Shown piece by piece: positions 1-13,079 of a stretch of DNA of 64,000 bases. The notes beneath the pieces are model-generated. The model was not told where the DNA came from, did no database searches, and saw only the letters and a list, made by a program, of their open reading frames with translations. Origin of the DNA: Bugulina stolonifera (taxonomy: Eukaryota > Bryozoa > Gymnolaemata > Cheilostomatida > Bugulidae); assembly GCA_935421135.1 (NCBI GenBank), contig OW285189.1:15707072-15771071 (forward strand), given 5' to 3'. The translations under genes and the position numbers were made by a program. The first letter of the stretch is position 1; every line of letters begins with the position of its first letter.

Positions 1-251
1 TTCAAGCTCGTGTTGTGTAACTATGCCTAGTAATTATTTTATCTTCAACATTTGCATTCTGTCGTCCCATCCATCAATCCAAACTAGTCATTGTGACTGG
101 CATGGTGGGATAATGTACGGGCTAGTTTCTTGGGCTAGTCTCTTAGGCGGCCAGGGTAGTATGCAGATGGGAAACTAATCCCATCTTATTTTACTCATAC
201 TATTTACTACATATGTACATTAGATAGTTGTAATATATACTGTAGTATGAG
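1..251. other. Left edge, no clear gene
   Basis: This is downstream of the last visible exon of the lectin gene. It could be 3' UTR or the start of another intron. I see no convincing exon or polyadenylation signal. A weak acceptor-like site near position 20 on the minus strand, followed by a short open stretch to the edge, is not enough to call an exon. Confidence 0.4.
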
Positions 252-3200
252 TTAATCAACAAACAACTCACTCTGACAGGTGGGGAAGGGAAAGGATCCT
301 GTCCAGTGACCTTGAACACATTTCATGGAATGATTTTGGGACGGTTTGTTTCCATATTCACAGAGTAGAAGCACAGTTTCCTCGTCTCTGTATTTAGCTT
401 TACGTGGATAGAACTGACTATAAGATCCGGTATTCTCTGGAAACTCACACCCTATTCTCGGCTCTTCTGTCGTCGTGGCTTTCTCTAAAATAGTGTATAA
501 ACATTAGGTTTATCGACAGTGTAGACCGAGGCTGAGATATACATGTATACATATACATGTAAACTAGATTGAGGTTGAAATATTTAAAGATATGACATTG
601 GATGAGTGAGTTTGGAAGAGAAGAAAATGTGAGACAGCCTTTCTTCTTCACCAAAACTGCAGCAGGAGCAATTGTCTTCTCTATAATATGTTATTGGTTG
701 ACCCCCAACCATAAACAAGGACCTAAGGCAATTCAAATTTCATCACATTTGAAAAGGATGAGTGTATTTCTGTGCTAAAAAAACTCGTACCAAAATATAG
801 CGAATATCTCAATTGCTAAGCTTACTACCTCACAAAACACTGTTTGTGGAGTTGTCTTCTCCAATATGTAGGCTACAGTGCAGAGCTACATCGTTTGTAA
901 GGAATGTCCTGACTGTATAGCATGTATATTTAAGCAAAGTAGCTGCACACACAAATATTTTGCATGCACATGGTAAGTACATAACAACTACTGATGAACT
1001 GTACATGTGTATGATTATACATGTCACCTTATAAGATACACTGTACTCATCTTTAATTGTGTGTAAAAGAACCATACAAATCAGCGAAATCTGTAAATAA
1101 CAACCCTAAAAATAGTGTTGTTTTTATATTACATCTACATCCACATGTACATAGATTGTCAAATGTATGCACATGTGTGTATATCTTGGATACTTACTTT
1201 GCACACAGTAAGGTATCGATCCTTGCCAACCTCCATTAGAGCAAACTATACGTTGATTATTTTGAATTTCATAGCCTGAGTTACATGCAGCATTAACTGT
1301 TGATCCATGGTCATAGGTTGTTTGTTCAGGAATAAGTTTGCCATGTTGCATTGCTGGTAAGGGAAGACAGGCTACTGGTGGGGCTACAGTTGTGGTAGTA
1401 GTAGGAGGTGTAGTAGTAATAACTATTAAACAGAGACAAACAAGTATTAGATGTAGAGAGAAACATCCCTGTTTCATGGAATATTGCAACATGTCACTAA
1501 ATAGATAAGCTAAATATATACAATGCACACTTGATCATGTAAACACATGTAGCACAATGTTATATAATTATAATGTTGTTTTGTAATTAGCAAATTAGCA
1601 AGTTATGCAATTGTTATTGATTGTCTTAGTATCGAAGAGTACAGTGATGGCCTGGAGTATAATTGTTTCTAATTGATATTTTGAAGTTGTCCTCTCATTT
1701 CACTGCAGCCTTCTGCAGATGATAAAAAGTTACCCAACCTGGTACACATGTATAACAAAATCATGCACTATTCAAATAGGCATGAGAAGCTTGTTAGACC
1801 AATTAGTACATAATATTATAGTTTATACAAGCACATGCAGGCAGACATGGGCACTCGAGTCATTTTACTCGACTCAAGTTAACTCGAGCAACAGTTTTTC
1901 ATTACTTTTAATTGACTTGTGCTTTTGTATTGTGTGAAAGCTGGGAATTGACTTTTACTTCTACTCTCCTACAAAGCATGATGCTTGACTCTTACTTTAC
2001 TCTAATCTCTCAGCTATCAGTGATAATTCTATTGGTTTGGTGTAATTATGTAATAAGTCTTGTTCACCATAGAGAAGCTGAGAGGCTTATTATAGATAAA
2101 CAGACCTACCATTATAACCAGTGCAAATTTGAAATAGCCTTTGTTTCTCAGAACTACTTCAACTGACAGAAAATCAGATCTAACACTAAGTATTACCATT
2201 GTCACACTTGTATACATCAGAAATTTGTGTTCTACAAAATTCCCATTGGTATTCTCTTTGACATACCGCTGTACTTTTGACTCTACTCTGACTCTAGCAT
2301 TTTGGCACTAGTTGCTTGACTCTTACTTTACTTTTCAAAATGGCTGTTTATTTACTCTTACTCTACTTTTGACTTGCTTCATCCGATGAGTTGACTCTAA
2401 ATTACTTTTTATCAATTGGGAATGTATACTCTTACTTGACTCTTGACTTGAGTATTTGTCTGCTTGGCACATGTCTGCATGCAGGTAAGTGTGGGTGTTC
2501 TATAACTCTACCTGCGCATACAGGAATGTGACCACTCCATAATCCATCTATACAAGTTAGTGTGTTGCTTCCAATCATATGATAGTTTGAATCACATGAG
2601 AAAGTAATTGAGGAACCAGTATTATAACGGCTCTTAGCTGGAGAGTATATCCCATTTCTGAGATAGGGAGGGGGTGAACAGGAGGTCGTTGTTAAATGTC
2701 CCAATGCGGTTACTCTACTGCTATCTGTAACATAGTTGGGTATAAATATACTCAGAGTTAACGTGATTCATCAATGTAATCACAAAATGGTACCTAGACA
2801 CTGTAGCAGTCTTTTGACATTCTATAGTACTAGCAGAACAGTGACTTTCTACAGCAACCGGTTAAGAATCGTGTGTTCTAAAAATACATATACATAATTT
2901 AAATTTATAATATGATACACCATACACCATAGATAAAAAAATGTTGAAAAGCGGTATGGGTTACTTTCTCTCAATGTTCTACTTCACTTGGTATTCTAAT
3001 AAGGTTATCACCACTAAGTATGCTTGTTTTATCAAGTGGCAATATTGACAATACAATATGTAACTTTACATAGAAATAGAGAAAGATCGAGACATATTTA
3101 TAGATTCTTGCAACTGTATACCAATCTTACCACTAAATCCCATATACTACATGTATAATTCATGTTGTACGTCAGACGACACGGCCAGAGAGCCCTCCTT

Positions 3201-6200
3201 TCTTACCTTCACACACAACATAGTTAGTTTCACCAGTCCCATAATCATAGAGACCATCTGATCTCATGTATATATATTCATCATTTCCATTAGGCTGACC
3301 TGCTTTCCAATGCAGCAGAGATGGTTTGATGGGAACATCTAAAAGATACAATCATGTAACAGGTAAGATTTATTCAGAGACAGCCACCAAAGTCTAGGTA
3401 TAACTATATTATGTTATATGGAGCTGGTTATGCCATGCTTTGTGTCGCAAGGAATATGCTTGTGAGCAACCAAAGGCTTGATTCCACAACTGTGGACATA
3501 TCCGCCAACCCTGGCTGAGGTTCTGAACTCAAAGCTCTATGGCACTCAATTAATAACATAGTGGACAGACACAAGTAGCTGCTCACAAATGTATGCAATA
3601 AGTGTAACATAAAATAATATAATTAAGTATTGTCACTGCACTTTTACCGAACACCGTTTTGTATTGGTCATTCCCAGACATACAGTCAGACATCGGAGAA
3701 AATATAAGGTACTGTGAATGTTGTAAATTACATAGCCTAGAAAATATGCAGGGTTTTCCTATTGATCCATTACGTCTTAGTCTTACCGCCATGTTGAAAT
3801 GTTTTCCAGTACCACTGACTACTGTTGCCAACCCGTCTGTAGCCTGCCGTCCAGAAATTGTATGTCCCGATGCCAAGGTCATGGAATACCCAGTTTTTTA
3901 GTGCATTGTATGTGGCATCACTTTCGAATGTTACCATAGAAGAATTCCTCGCCTCACAAAACTGTAAAGCAGATTTCCAAGTACGTCTACTTGTAAATAA
4001 ACCATAGCAGGTTCCATTATACTGCATCGTGTGTACATCAGCAAAGCCCCACATAGTGCAGTTGACATCTGTAAACATAATTATGCGAACATAGATAAGT
4101 AGACATACAGCATTTGTTTGCTTACTTAATCCTTTCTAATCAAATTAGACCAATCTTAGCGCCACTTCAATATAATTATTATTATTTAATGTCTAGATTT
4201 TACATTTATACAAAACAATAATTCTGTGTAAAGCTAGATTACGTAGACATACAAATATACATAAAAATATACATCTAGATAAGCATCATAAAGTACATGT
4301 ACAGGCATACTGATGAATGACTGGCAATGCTATTATACATTAGGCTACAATTAATAAGCAACATTAATAGTTTTTCATGCCTACCAGAACTCCAGAAGTT
4401 GGCATGGAACCCAGAGCTTCTCCCAGTGTTATCGGAAACCATACGCAGCGTTAGATACTGGGTAGAGGCAGTTATCTCAGGCATAGTGCTAAGTGTTCCA
4501 CAGAACACACCTTTTGAGGGACTATCTGTTGAGTTACCATCAAATACCTGGAGGCAATCAATATACCAATGATTGTTACAAAAAGGAGTTGGTACGCTAG
4601 AAATCAATTAAAAGCCTCCAGTATGTTGAGAAGACCAGAAGTAGTTCCAAACAATATTATAATACTACAAATTGCTTTGAACTGTACACGTACAACTCAC
4701 AGTAAGAGTACAGTTCATACATGACACGCACAAACAACACGCACAGGAGTGTGTCCAGAGAGTTAGAGTCACCTTGAATACAATGATCCATGGTCAGAGA
4801 ATCCTATCTAAGCTATCAAAAATAACTCCAAAGGGATTTCACTAATCTACATGTAGATATGAAAAGGAGGTTCGAAGTTGATGCTGGTTTCAGGTTGATA
4901 CTATGGGATTATCTCTCAAGAGGGAGAAGGTAATCCTATGTTTGGTACTACGGCACAAAATATAGTCCTAGGAAACAACTTGTTTGGATCGCTACGTGCT
5001 TGGTTAATGTGTTATTATAAACAGATTAAAGTCATTGTTTTTCTTATTTTGATTTGCTGCCAATTTTCATTTGATTTCCTTTTGAAAATTAAAAATAAGT
5101 AGGAGTTACGACTCTTGCACATAGTCTTGGTTAGAATGTTAATCGATTCAATCAATAAATTATCAGCTAGACTCGGATCTATGAAAGAGTAATAGCCCAC
5201 CTCAAACCTGTCATATGTACAGTTGCTATGAGCTTGCAGACGAAAGGTAGAAAATCGAAGTATAGCCTTCCCAGACTTGACGTCGATATGCCAAGTGCAT
5301 TTAGTATAAGGGTCATAGTAACTGGGGTAATTTGGTGATGTTATAGATCCTTTTTCTGCTTGCAAGTAATTGGAACAGTTACCTAAAATATTTATTGAAT
5401 TATTACATATTATCGCTTCAGTTTATTCATGTAGTAGCATAACCTACATGAACAACAAAACAACTAACCGAAACATACATGTATAATGCAATAAATCACA
5501 ACACAGCATAATATAAAGTACAGTGCATGTAACACCATAATATGACAGAGTAAAGTCTGGTGATGTGAAGTTATTCTAATCACAACACCATTTCATTCAT
5601 TGAACAGTTCCAGTTTTTCTTCAGAAAAAATTAGGCAACCTGTTGTACCCGTACAGGGTAGTTTTGCTTCAATCTGTATTGCACACACTTGTATGCAGCT
5701 ATTACACATGCACCGATACCCATCAAGAAAGGAAATTGAAAGAAACTGTCTTGGTGTTTTTTCAGTCAATCGGCAATCAGATATCAGATTTCAGATTTAG
5801 CATTCAGTTTCTAATTTGTTAATGTTGTACTTGAAATTAGAAACAGAATTTAATTGAATGTAAAACAGGCATTTTCAACTTATCTTCAAAACCCTATTAT
5901 ATGACACCATGACATAGGCTGGCCCAATATGAACAGGCCACCGAGAACTGCATAAATTCACTTTATGCCAGCTCTTCTTTATTCAACTTTTGCAACGGCA
6001 CGCATAGATTACTTACTGGAAGATCGAAATGTACCCTTCAATACTCTGTAATTTCTGCTGGCATATGAGCTAGATTCCGCTTCTATGTGGATTGTGATGT
6101 AGCGGGTGGGCGATGTAACATTACTACGTGTTCCAGACCCGCAGTTTAATGACAATCGTTCAGAATTCTGGGTAATGCCATCCTTCACCTTGTGAACATA

Positions 6201-9200
6201 AGAAATTACATGGGAGACAACACCTAGTCTCCTAGAATCCCACTGTAATAGTTATTACACTTATTTAAGGAGCTGTACAGTCAGATCTGTCAGCTTGTCC
6301 GTTGGTCAGTCACGTGGTCAGTCAACCAATCTATAGGTCAGTCTCCTGCGACAAAAGTCAATAAATTGTGTTTTGTTATAACATGAATAAAACTGATATC
6401 ATAGCACACTATAGAAAGTACAGTACTGCTTATATACACATATACGTACATGTACGAGGGTCATCTAAAAAGTAACGCCCGCTGTACATGTAGATATAAT
6501 GCAGTATTAGAACGTTTACCTCTAATTTAAAGTTAGATATAATGCAATATTACAATATCTACCTCTAATCTAAAGGTGGAGCAAGAATAAGATGAGCCGT
6601 AAGAACCTCGTTTGGCTGGAGAGAGAAACAGCTTAGCCACTCCCTCAAGGGTGTCTATATACCAAGTATACTTGCCAAAATATGCTGTAGGGTAGCTTGG
6701 TGTGGCGATTTCACCTCCGCCTTCTGAAATAATTCTAATGCGAGCTGCAAGTCAAAGAGATAAGGTAGAGGACACTGGTTGTGTTGGTCTGAATACCATA
6801 TCTACCAATCCAAACATGCTATTTTCTGGAAGAAGGTAACTCCAAAACTGGCACAATTTCACTTTACTTCATCTTCTCGCCTAAACTACATACTAGCACT
6901 GCACTGTCTACTGAAAGCTAATGGTCTCAACTAGTATTATTATCAATGGTGTAGACCAACTTATAAACAACCAAAATGGTATTTAGTACTCATTTGCCAG
7001 CACACTGAGTCCTAACAACTGTATTGTAGGTAAGGTAAGCATGAATTTATGCACATGGTGATGTAATGCAATTACGTGTACATTGTCTATTATGTATATA
7101 TTATGAACATTATAAATCAAAAATAAACAGTATATATGCAACAATGGAAGTACATGTTGTAAAGTATATGATGTAGCAGCATCACATACATGTATAATAC
7201 AAAATTGCATGTAGACATAGTCGTGGAAATACCAAAAGTATAAGTTTGGTGCTACCTTATGTGGTGTAGTTATATTCTTGTATGGGTATGGTGTATCTTA
7301 GTTACCTAGCAACCAGAAAAACAAAGGAAGTAACTCACCATTGCTGCTCCAGTAGATAGCTCTGAATCCAGTTTTTGCAGTTGTACCATCGGTCTTTAAG
7401 GTGAGGTAGAGAGAACCCCCCACAGTTGAATTAACATTACTAGTTTGATTTCCGCAGTAAGTTCCAAGAAGAGGCCCCTCTTGATTGCCGACCCTAATCT
7501 GAAAGTGAATGCATCGATTAAATATTTCAGTAAGAAGCCAATTCATTAATTGAAAACAATTTGAGCCCCAACCAAGCCGAAATGTTTCAAATTAGCAACA
7601 GTTAGTATCCATGGATCTAGCTAAGCATTAGTACAAGTAAATCACTTACTGTCAGTGAATCATAGCTGCAGTTTCCTGCAGAATCCGCTGATTGAATATC
7701 AAAATCTGTGAATCGAAGGTTGACAGCTCCGCTTGGTACACTGATCTGCCAATTCACAGTGATGTTGTGCCCATAGACTTGAGGAAAGTTAGGGCTTGTT
7801 ATTACACCATGCTCTCCAGTTACTGTATGGGTTAAGGGGTCTACAAGTTTACACAACCTTGAACTATCATCTGTACAGGAATATAACATAGATAGGCTGA
7901 TGGGAAAATGTAATAAAATGTAATAATATAACTAAATAACAGAATCCGCTGATGGAATTACATGTATAACATGCGATATTGTGTTTATTTATGTACATGT
8001 ATATATACATGTAAATGTAAAATCTATCAACACCGTGTTACGTGGTTCATGAGAATATTGTTGTTTGCACCAACTGTCACCATCAACACTGTTGTTTGAA
8101 CATAAAATATTAAAACTTGTTATCACACTAGTTAGATTTGTTGGAACCAGAACAATACATGTACAACATATATGCACGTGAGCATTCTATCAGCATATCT
8201 AGTATAATTCATTACATAGCCTACATTATTAGAAACAATTATAAATTAGTGAGGAAATGCCAAACCAAGAATTGGAAAATCATGATTCAAACTGAAATGT
8301 ATGTTAGCCTGAATTCAAGGGTCGTTGAGAAGGGGTATAGATTACCAGCTGAGCTCCTTATAGTTGCCTTAAAACCTTTGAAGTGATCGGAGCCGTCAGT
8401 AGTGAAGCGCACGTACATATATCTGGAACTGCTCGTAATCTCTGAAGGGAGGTCAGAGCCGCACCTTGTGGCGAGTGTATAGGAACCTTTGATCCTGGAT
8501 ATCTTTAACAACAATAATATAAAACAATATTTTGGAGGTTATTTTATTCCTGAAAGTAATGTCATAATATTGTCTCTTTGTTTTATCCAGTAGAATATAA
8601 CATTTCTAAGGTCTACTTTGGGTCAACAATGAGGTCTGGCATGTCACCACAATCAGTAAGAATATTTACAATATCTTTATGGACAGGCAATTTGTTTCCC
8701 CAAAGCACTACTCAAAACATAGTTTTGAAATGGACATTTACATCATACAAAGGGTCTCAAATCCCGATGTGTTCCAATACTACGATGTGTTCCAATACTA
8801 CGATGTGTTCCAATACTACGATGTGTTCCAATACTACGATGTGTTCCAATACTACGATGTGTTCTAATACTACGATGTGTTCCAATACTACGATGTGTTC
8901 CAATACTACGATGTGTTCCAATACTACGATGTGTTCCAATACTACGATGTGTTCCAATACTACGATGTGTTCCAATACTACGATGTGTTCCAATACTACG
9001 ATGTGTTCCAATACTACGATAAACAAAAAATTCTTTTGTGAAAAGTGAACACTATTTCATTCCAAAAGTCAGCAGCTCTTAGCGAACACCAATGCCATTC
9101 CAGGAACAACAGACTCACAAAAATAACACAGGCCCTCCCTTACTAATGTATGATTCATGAATTACTAAAAATAAATATTTATGTTTAGTAGTTGCATGTA

Positions 9201-12200
9201 TATCAGTGTCAAAGAATATTCTCATAATATTTAGCCATGTGTTGTTGTACAATAGGTACAAAGTGCAATCCTTTACACACTGTGCTGATCTTATGTTATA
9301 TAATACCCATTTATATGTTTATGGAGAGTAACATTTACTGAATACACAGCAGGTTATAAATTATATGCTTTTTGTTTAGAGTTGGTAGTTGGTAGTTGGT
9401 AGTTGGAATTATAGAAGTAGCCTAACATATTGAAATTCCAACTAATTGAAGTCACATACAAGGAAGCACATTATTTCGAAACTCAATCGGTAGCACACTA
9501 CTTAGTACATGTACGTCTGCATCAGTCCCTAAACTTCCGGGTCCTCATAAGTGTAGCTACTGCCAACACAGACTAAATGGAACCATACTACATTCTATTC
9601 TGTTTTTACTTTCTCGCTATATTTCCTTGTTTACTGGATAAAAGCACCCTGGACTTACTTTTCACCCGATTAAAAATGTCAAACATATTCAATCCACTCA
9701 TTATCGCCCCTTGGACCTTTTTATAATCTTAAAATTAGCAAGGAACAATGAATTCATGAATGTACGTTTAACTTTACATGAATTTTAAATAGCCAGGGTT
9801 CATACTTATATAGAGAAGCTGTCTTCTCCATTGTAAATAATGTCACCCTGGACTAGAATTAGGATATCTTGAAAAACTTAGAGCAAGGAAACTGATAGTA
9901 AAATAATACAGCCTACTAATGAACTGAAATTCCCAATTTTGTTCCAATTGGAGGCTCGAAATGCAGACAAAGAAGCAGACAGACAGACAGATGGACAGAC
10001 ATACAGACAGACATACCTTCAACCAAAAATGACATATGGCATTGCGCTTGCGAAATTGATTCCATCATGTCACGTACTGCGATTGAAGATTCCTATATTG
10101 CTGTATATTGACTTTTCTGTTATCAAAATATAAAAAACAACGCATAACTGCCAAAGTTGCCAGGCTGGTACATGTACCAGTGATGGGATCTAGCATTCAA
10201 ATTATTGTTCACTGGTAGACCATCAACTTAAATTATTTTAGCCCTCAAGTCCAAAAAGCCAAAGGGCAACTGCAACAATGCGTCAATCCATTATTTTGAA
10301 AGTTGGTTAGGCTAATGTATTACTAATTGTATGGTAGAACTTACCATAGCAACACCATAGCAACACCGCATCCTGCAGAGTTCCAGTGAAAGAAATGTAT
10401 GTGAAGAATGTATGTATGTGAAACAACATTCCTCATTGGAATTTGTTTATGTTTACAGAGGCTAAAATGTTGTGTAGGTCTGGGTCTAAGTGAAGTAATG
10501 GCCTTAGATGAAATAATGGCCTTAGATGAAACAATGGCCTTATATGAAATAATGGCCTTAGATGAAATAATGGCCTTAGATAAAATAATGGCCTTAGGTC
10601 CATGTATCTGAACAAGGAGCAGCGTAGGCCAAGCTAGACTCACCTTCACATTGTCATAGGTGCAAGAGCCTCCTTCTAAATTGAAATCCTCAAATTTGAT
10701 AATAGCGTTTCCTTTACCTACATCTATAAACCACTCACAGTCTGAGTTGCCAGGGTAGAGAGAGGGGTATCGAGGAGAAAATATGGTCTTTGTTGTCCCA
10801 TTTAGTACAATGTCAGCACCACAAGGGCCAACTACAATAGAAAACTAACTATTCTAAAACAATTAATGCTTCTTGTTTGGGTATAAATAAATAGGCCTCA
10901 TCTACTCCCTACATACTGTTACACAGGATATAGTCAACATATCCCGTTCTGTCTAACATGTTTTAGCTATTTCAATGGTAATGTTATCAAAACAGATCCC
11001 TGCATGTTTTTTTATAAACACATGGTAAAGTATCCCTAATTGTAGAAACATATAATATTTCACCATTTACTGCCAGGATAGAATATACAGTATACCTATT
11101 TATAAACATATACTCCAAACAACCATATTTATAAAATACAACATAATACTAGAACATAAATATACAGAATGATGAAGATGGCAACTACATGTACAATGTA
11201 GATTAGGATATTCAATGGAAACTAAACTGCATCACACTCGCAGTGATAGCATTTCATTTAAAAAACTGCTGGAAAAATATAGATGAAATTGCTGACATTG
11301 AATGGTATTATATTATAATAATGTGGTGTGCTACAGTACTATGTACATGTAAATCAACTGTTCACATTATTGAATAGTTGGTGGTTCGGGTGCTTTCAGT
11401 TATATCTGCTGGAGTTTACACAATGTAAAACGACTCTTTTTGAGGTTTATGACTTGGAGGCTAGTTGTAAGGTCAATATTGTAACCAGACTCTCACTACA
11501 TGTAGCTACTGGCTGTAAATTAAACACATATGGCTAGCTAAAGTTACTGTTATGCAACACCATAATAAAACTATGTCTTTAAATTGTTATTCTTGAGGAT
11601 GTCTCCCATGAAAGCACTAACAGTGATGACTTTATCAGAGGTTACACACACACACATAATGTACACACATAAAGAATTAAAGGTACAGCCATTGTACATG
11701 TATCTGGGTACAGCAGGTTCTCTCAATTTTATAATTTACAGATTAGTGAAAAAGGAATGTAAGAAGAAGTATAAGGAATGTTTACAGTAGAAGATGTACT
11801 ATGTACATTTATCTAAACAACAAGAGCTAGTACTAGTACTTGTAGATTTGCAAGGTTACATTCTATTACACTTACATCAGTAGAATACATAACTGTGTTA
11901 TTCAACTTACATTCACATACGAATCTAGATAGCCGTGTGCAAGGTTGTGGTACCCATCGATATCTAGACACAGCTAAACAGTTTCCTGTGGCATTACTCG
12001 TTGAATATGGTAGGATTGAAAGGGAGGCAGTTAAATTCCCTTCAGTATCTACAAAAACAACAAGCAAAATAATACTGATGCTTCACCCCATGTCCCGCAA
12101 TGAGAACCTAAATTGGATAATTGCTTTATTAAATAAAAACAATTTACACTGTGTTTTGTAAAAATCCACTTTTTTCTATGAATCATGTCTTATAGGAATC

Positions 12201-13079
12201 TTCTTCAAAAGGCAACAGGAATACAGGTCACTAGGTACATCGATTACTGGAACCCTTCTCGATCAACAAACTAGATGACCGGTCACCTGGATTGGTCCTA
12301 GTCACAGCATTGGTCCAGTACCATCTAGCCCTGGAGACTGGTCTTGAAGAACTGGTGACATTGCTAGTATAACCAGAAGTCCATAGAGTCTCTGTTGTCC
12401 AATACTTGAGCTCAGTCCAAATATTAGAGTACCTGAGGCTTAATAAACGACCACGTTCCTCTGCTGTAGACTGACGACGACAGTAGTTGGCAGCCTCGCT
12501 CCACGTCTTCAGAAAAAATACAATTTATAAATGCTTACTATTTCTGAAACAGCCCCTAGGACTATGTATAGGCCTAAATTGATAAATGTGAAAAGTCAGT
12601 TGGAGATTTGTTTTTGTTACTACATATTTTATGCTAACTTACAAATGTAGGTACACGTGTCTTGATTAAAATTGCATTCAGACAATAATATAGTTAAAAA
12701 TAGCACAAAATCAATTTGTTTTATGGGAAAACGAAAAACCATTGATATTTTTTACTAGATCACATTGCTGTGGATGTTGAAAGTAGCAGATATATTCCAC
12801 ATACAGAACATTATACATGTATGTGTAACCAACTATTGAGAAAAAATTAATTGTTTTTGCTGCTCCAGATACCTTTAGTTTTTTTGCTGCTTATCCATAG
12901 TCACTCAGTCATCACATTACTCTCATATAATCACATAAGATACTTACCTTCCTCTCTGTAGACAGTGTATAGCAATAATCATTATAATACTTGACATTTC
13001 TGGATCCTACAGGGCACTGTGATGAGACAGTTCCCACATACAGTAGCACTACTGCTATCCCAAAACATAAACATGCCAT
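252..13079 (-). CDS. Secreted CTLD-CUB(x4)-CTLD-sushi(x3) mosaic protein (16 exons, may continue to the left)
   Basis: Exons, 5' to 3' on the minus strand: 13079-12948, 12506-12287, 12048-11911, 10831-10644, 8502-8346, 7870-7650, 7498-7339, 6744-6563, 6188-6017, 5382-5201, 4547-4385, 4068-3787, 3338-3207, 2724-2512, 1422-1198, 484 leftward. All joins keep frame. The protein opens with a hydrophobic signal peptide (MACLCFGIAVVLLYVGTVSS), then a C-type lectin domain (about 22-163), CUB1 (164-278), CUB2 (279-405), CUB3 (406-523), CUB4 (524-638), a second CTLD (639-776) with QPN where EPN/QPD sugar-binding triplets usually sit, and three four-cysteine sushi domains joined by Thr/Pro-rich linkers. 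Each CUB is split by a phase-0 intron; module borders are phase 1. Likely role: extracellular carbohydrate or self/non-self recognition (inference). No membrane anchor is seen. The last exon may end at TAA 252-254 (about 999 aa) or splice at a phase-1 GTGAGT after 272; the second fits the phase pattern, so the 3' end is uncertain. Confidence 0.85.
1842..2477. mobile_element. Non-autonomous hAT-like DNA transposon
   Basis: The 636-bp insert starts CAGACATGGGCACTCGAGTC and ends GGCACATGTCTG, so its termini are inverted (CAGACATG/CATGTCTG). It is flanked by an identical 8-bp direct repeat, CATGCAGG, at 1834-1841 and 2478-2485. An 8-bp duplication and a CAGxxxTGGGCA-type end are typical of hAT elements. 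No transposase is encoded; the interior is rich in CTC/GAC/ACT-type repeats (ACTCGAGTC, GACTCTTACTT). It lies in the lectin intron between the first and second sushi exons, its duplication only about 25 bp from a splice donor. Confidence 0.75.
6491..6577. repeat. 43/44-bp tandem duplication spanning a splice donor
   Basis: Positions 6491-6533 and 6534-6577 are diverged copies of one unit (both begin TAGATATAATGCA and contain ACCTCTAAT). On the minus strand the right copy holds the end of the first CUB3 exon and its donor (GAG|GTAGAT at 6563). The left copy holds a second donor-like site (GAG|GTAAAC) 43-44 nt further on. Confidence 0.75.
8766..9017. repeat. 18-bp minisatellite, 14 copies
   Basis: The unit GATGTGTTCCAATACTAC is repeated head to tail exactly 14 times (252 bp) with a single C-to-T change in the sixth copy. 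It lies in the lectin intron between the two CUB1 exons. Because the unit is a multiple of three and lacks stops in several frames, long repetitive open frames appear on both strands. They have no start context or flanking coding signal and are not called as genes. Confidence 0.95.
9976..10017. repeat. (GACA)n-type microsatellite
   Basis: Imperfect run of CAGA/GACA units in the lectin intron between the two CUB1 exons. Confidence 0.8.
10491..10600. repeat. 18-bp minisatellite, 6 copies
   Basis: The core AATGGCCTTA recurs at 10497, 10515, 10533, 10551, 10569 and 10587, an exact 18-bp period with GATGAAAT-like spacers. It lies about 40 bp from the donor of the first CUB1 exon, in the same intron as the 14-copy 18-bp array but unrelated in sequence. 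Confidence 0.9.

Noticed and set aside
252..254. TAA as the definite end of the lectin gene
   Set aside because: A GTGAGT donor at 271-266 would leave a phase-1 border and a 213-nt exon just like the first sushi exon, so the gene may well continue beyond the window.
1719..2217. Open frames of 62-84 residues as genes
   Set aside because: They fall largely within the hAT-like element and have no domain or codon pattern.
8766..9017. CRISPR array
   Set aside because: The repeats are contiguous without spacers, in an animal intron.
8578..9048. 156-residue open frame with repeated MCSNTT as a gene
   Set aside because: It is created by the 18-bp minisatellite; the opposite strand is equally open, and it sits in an intron with no splice or start support.
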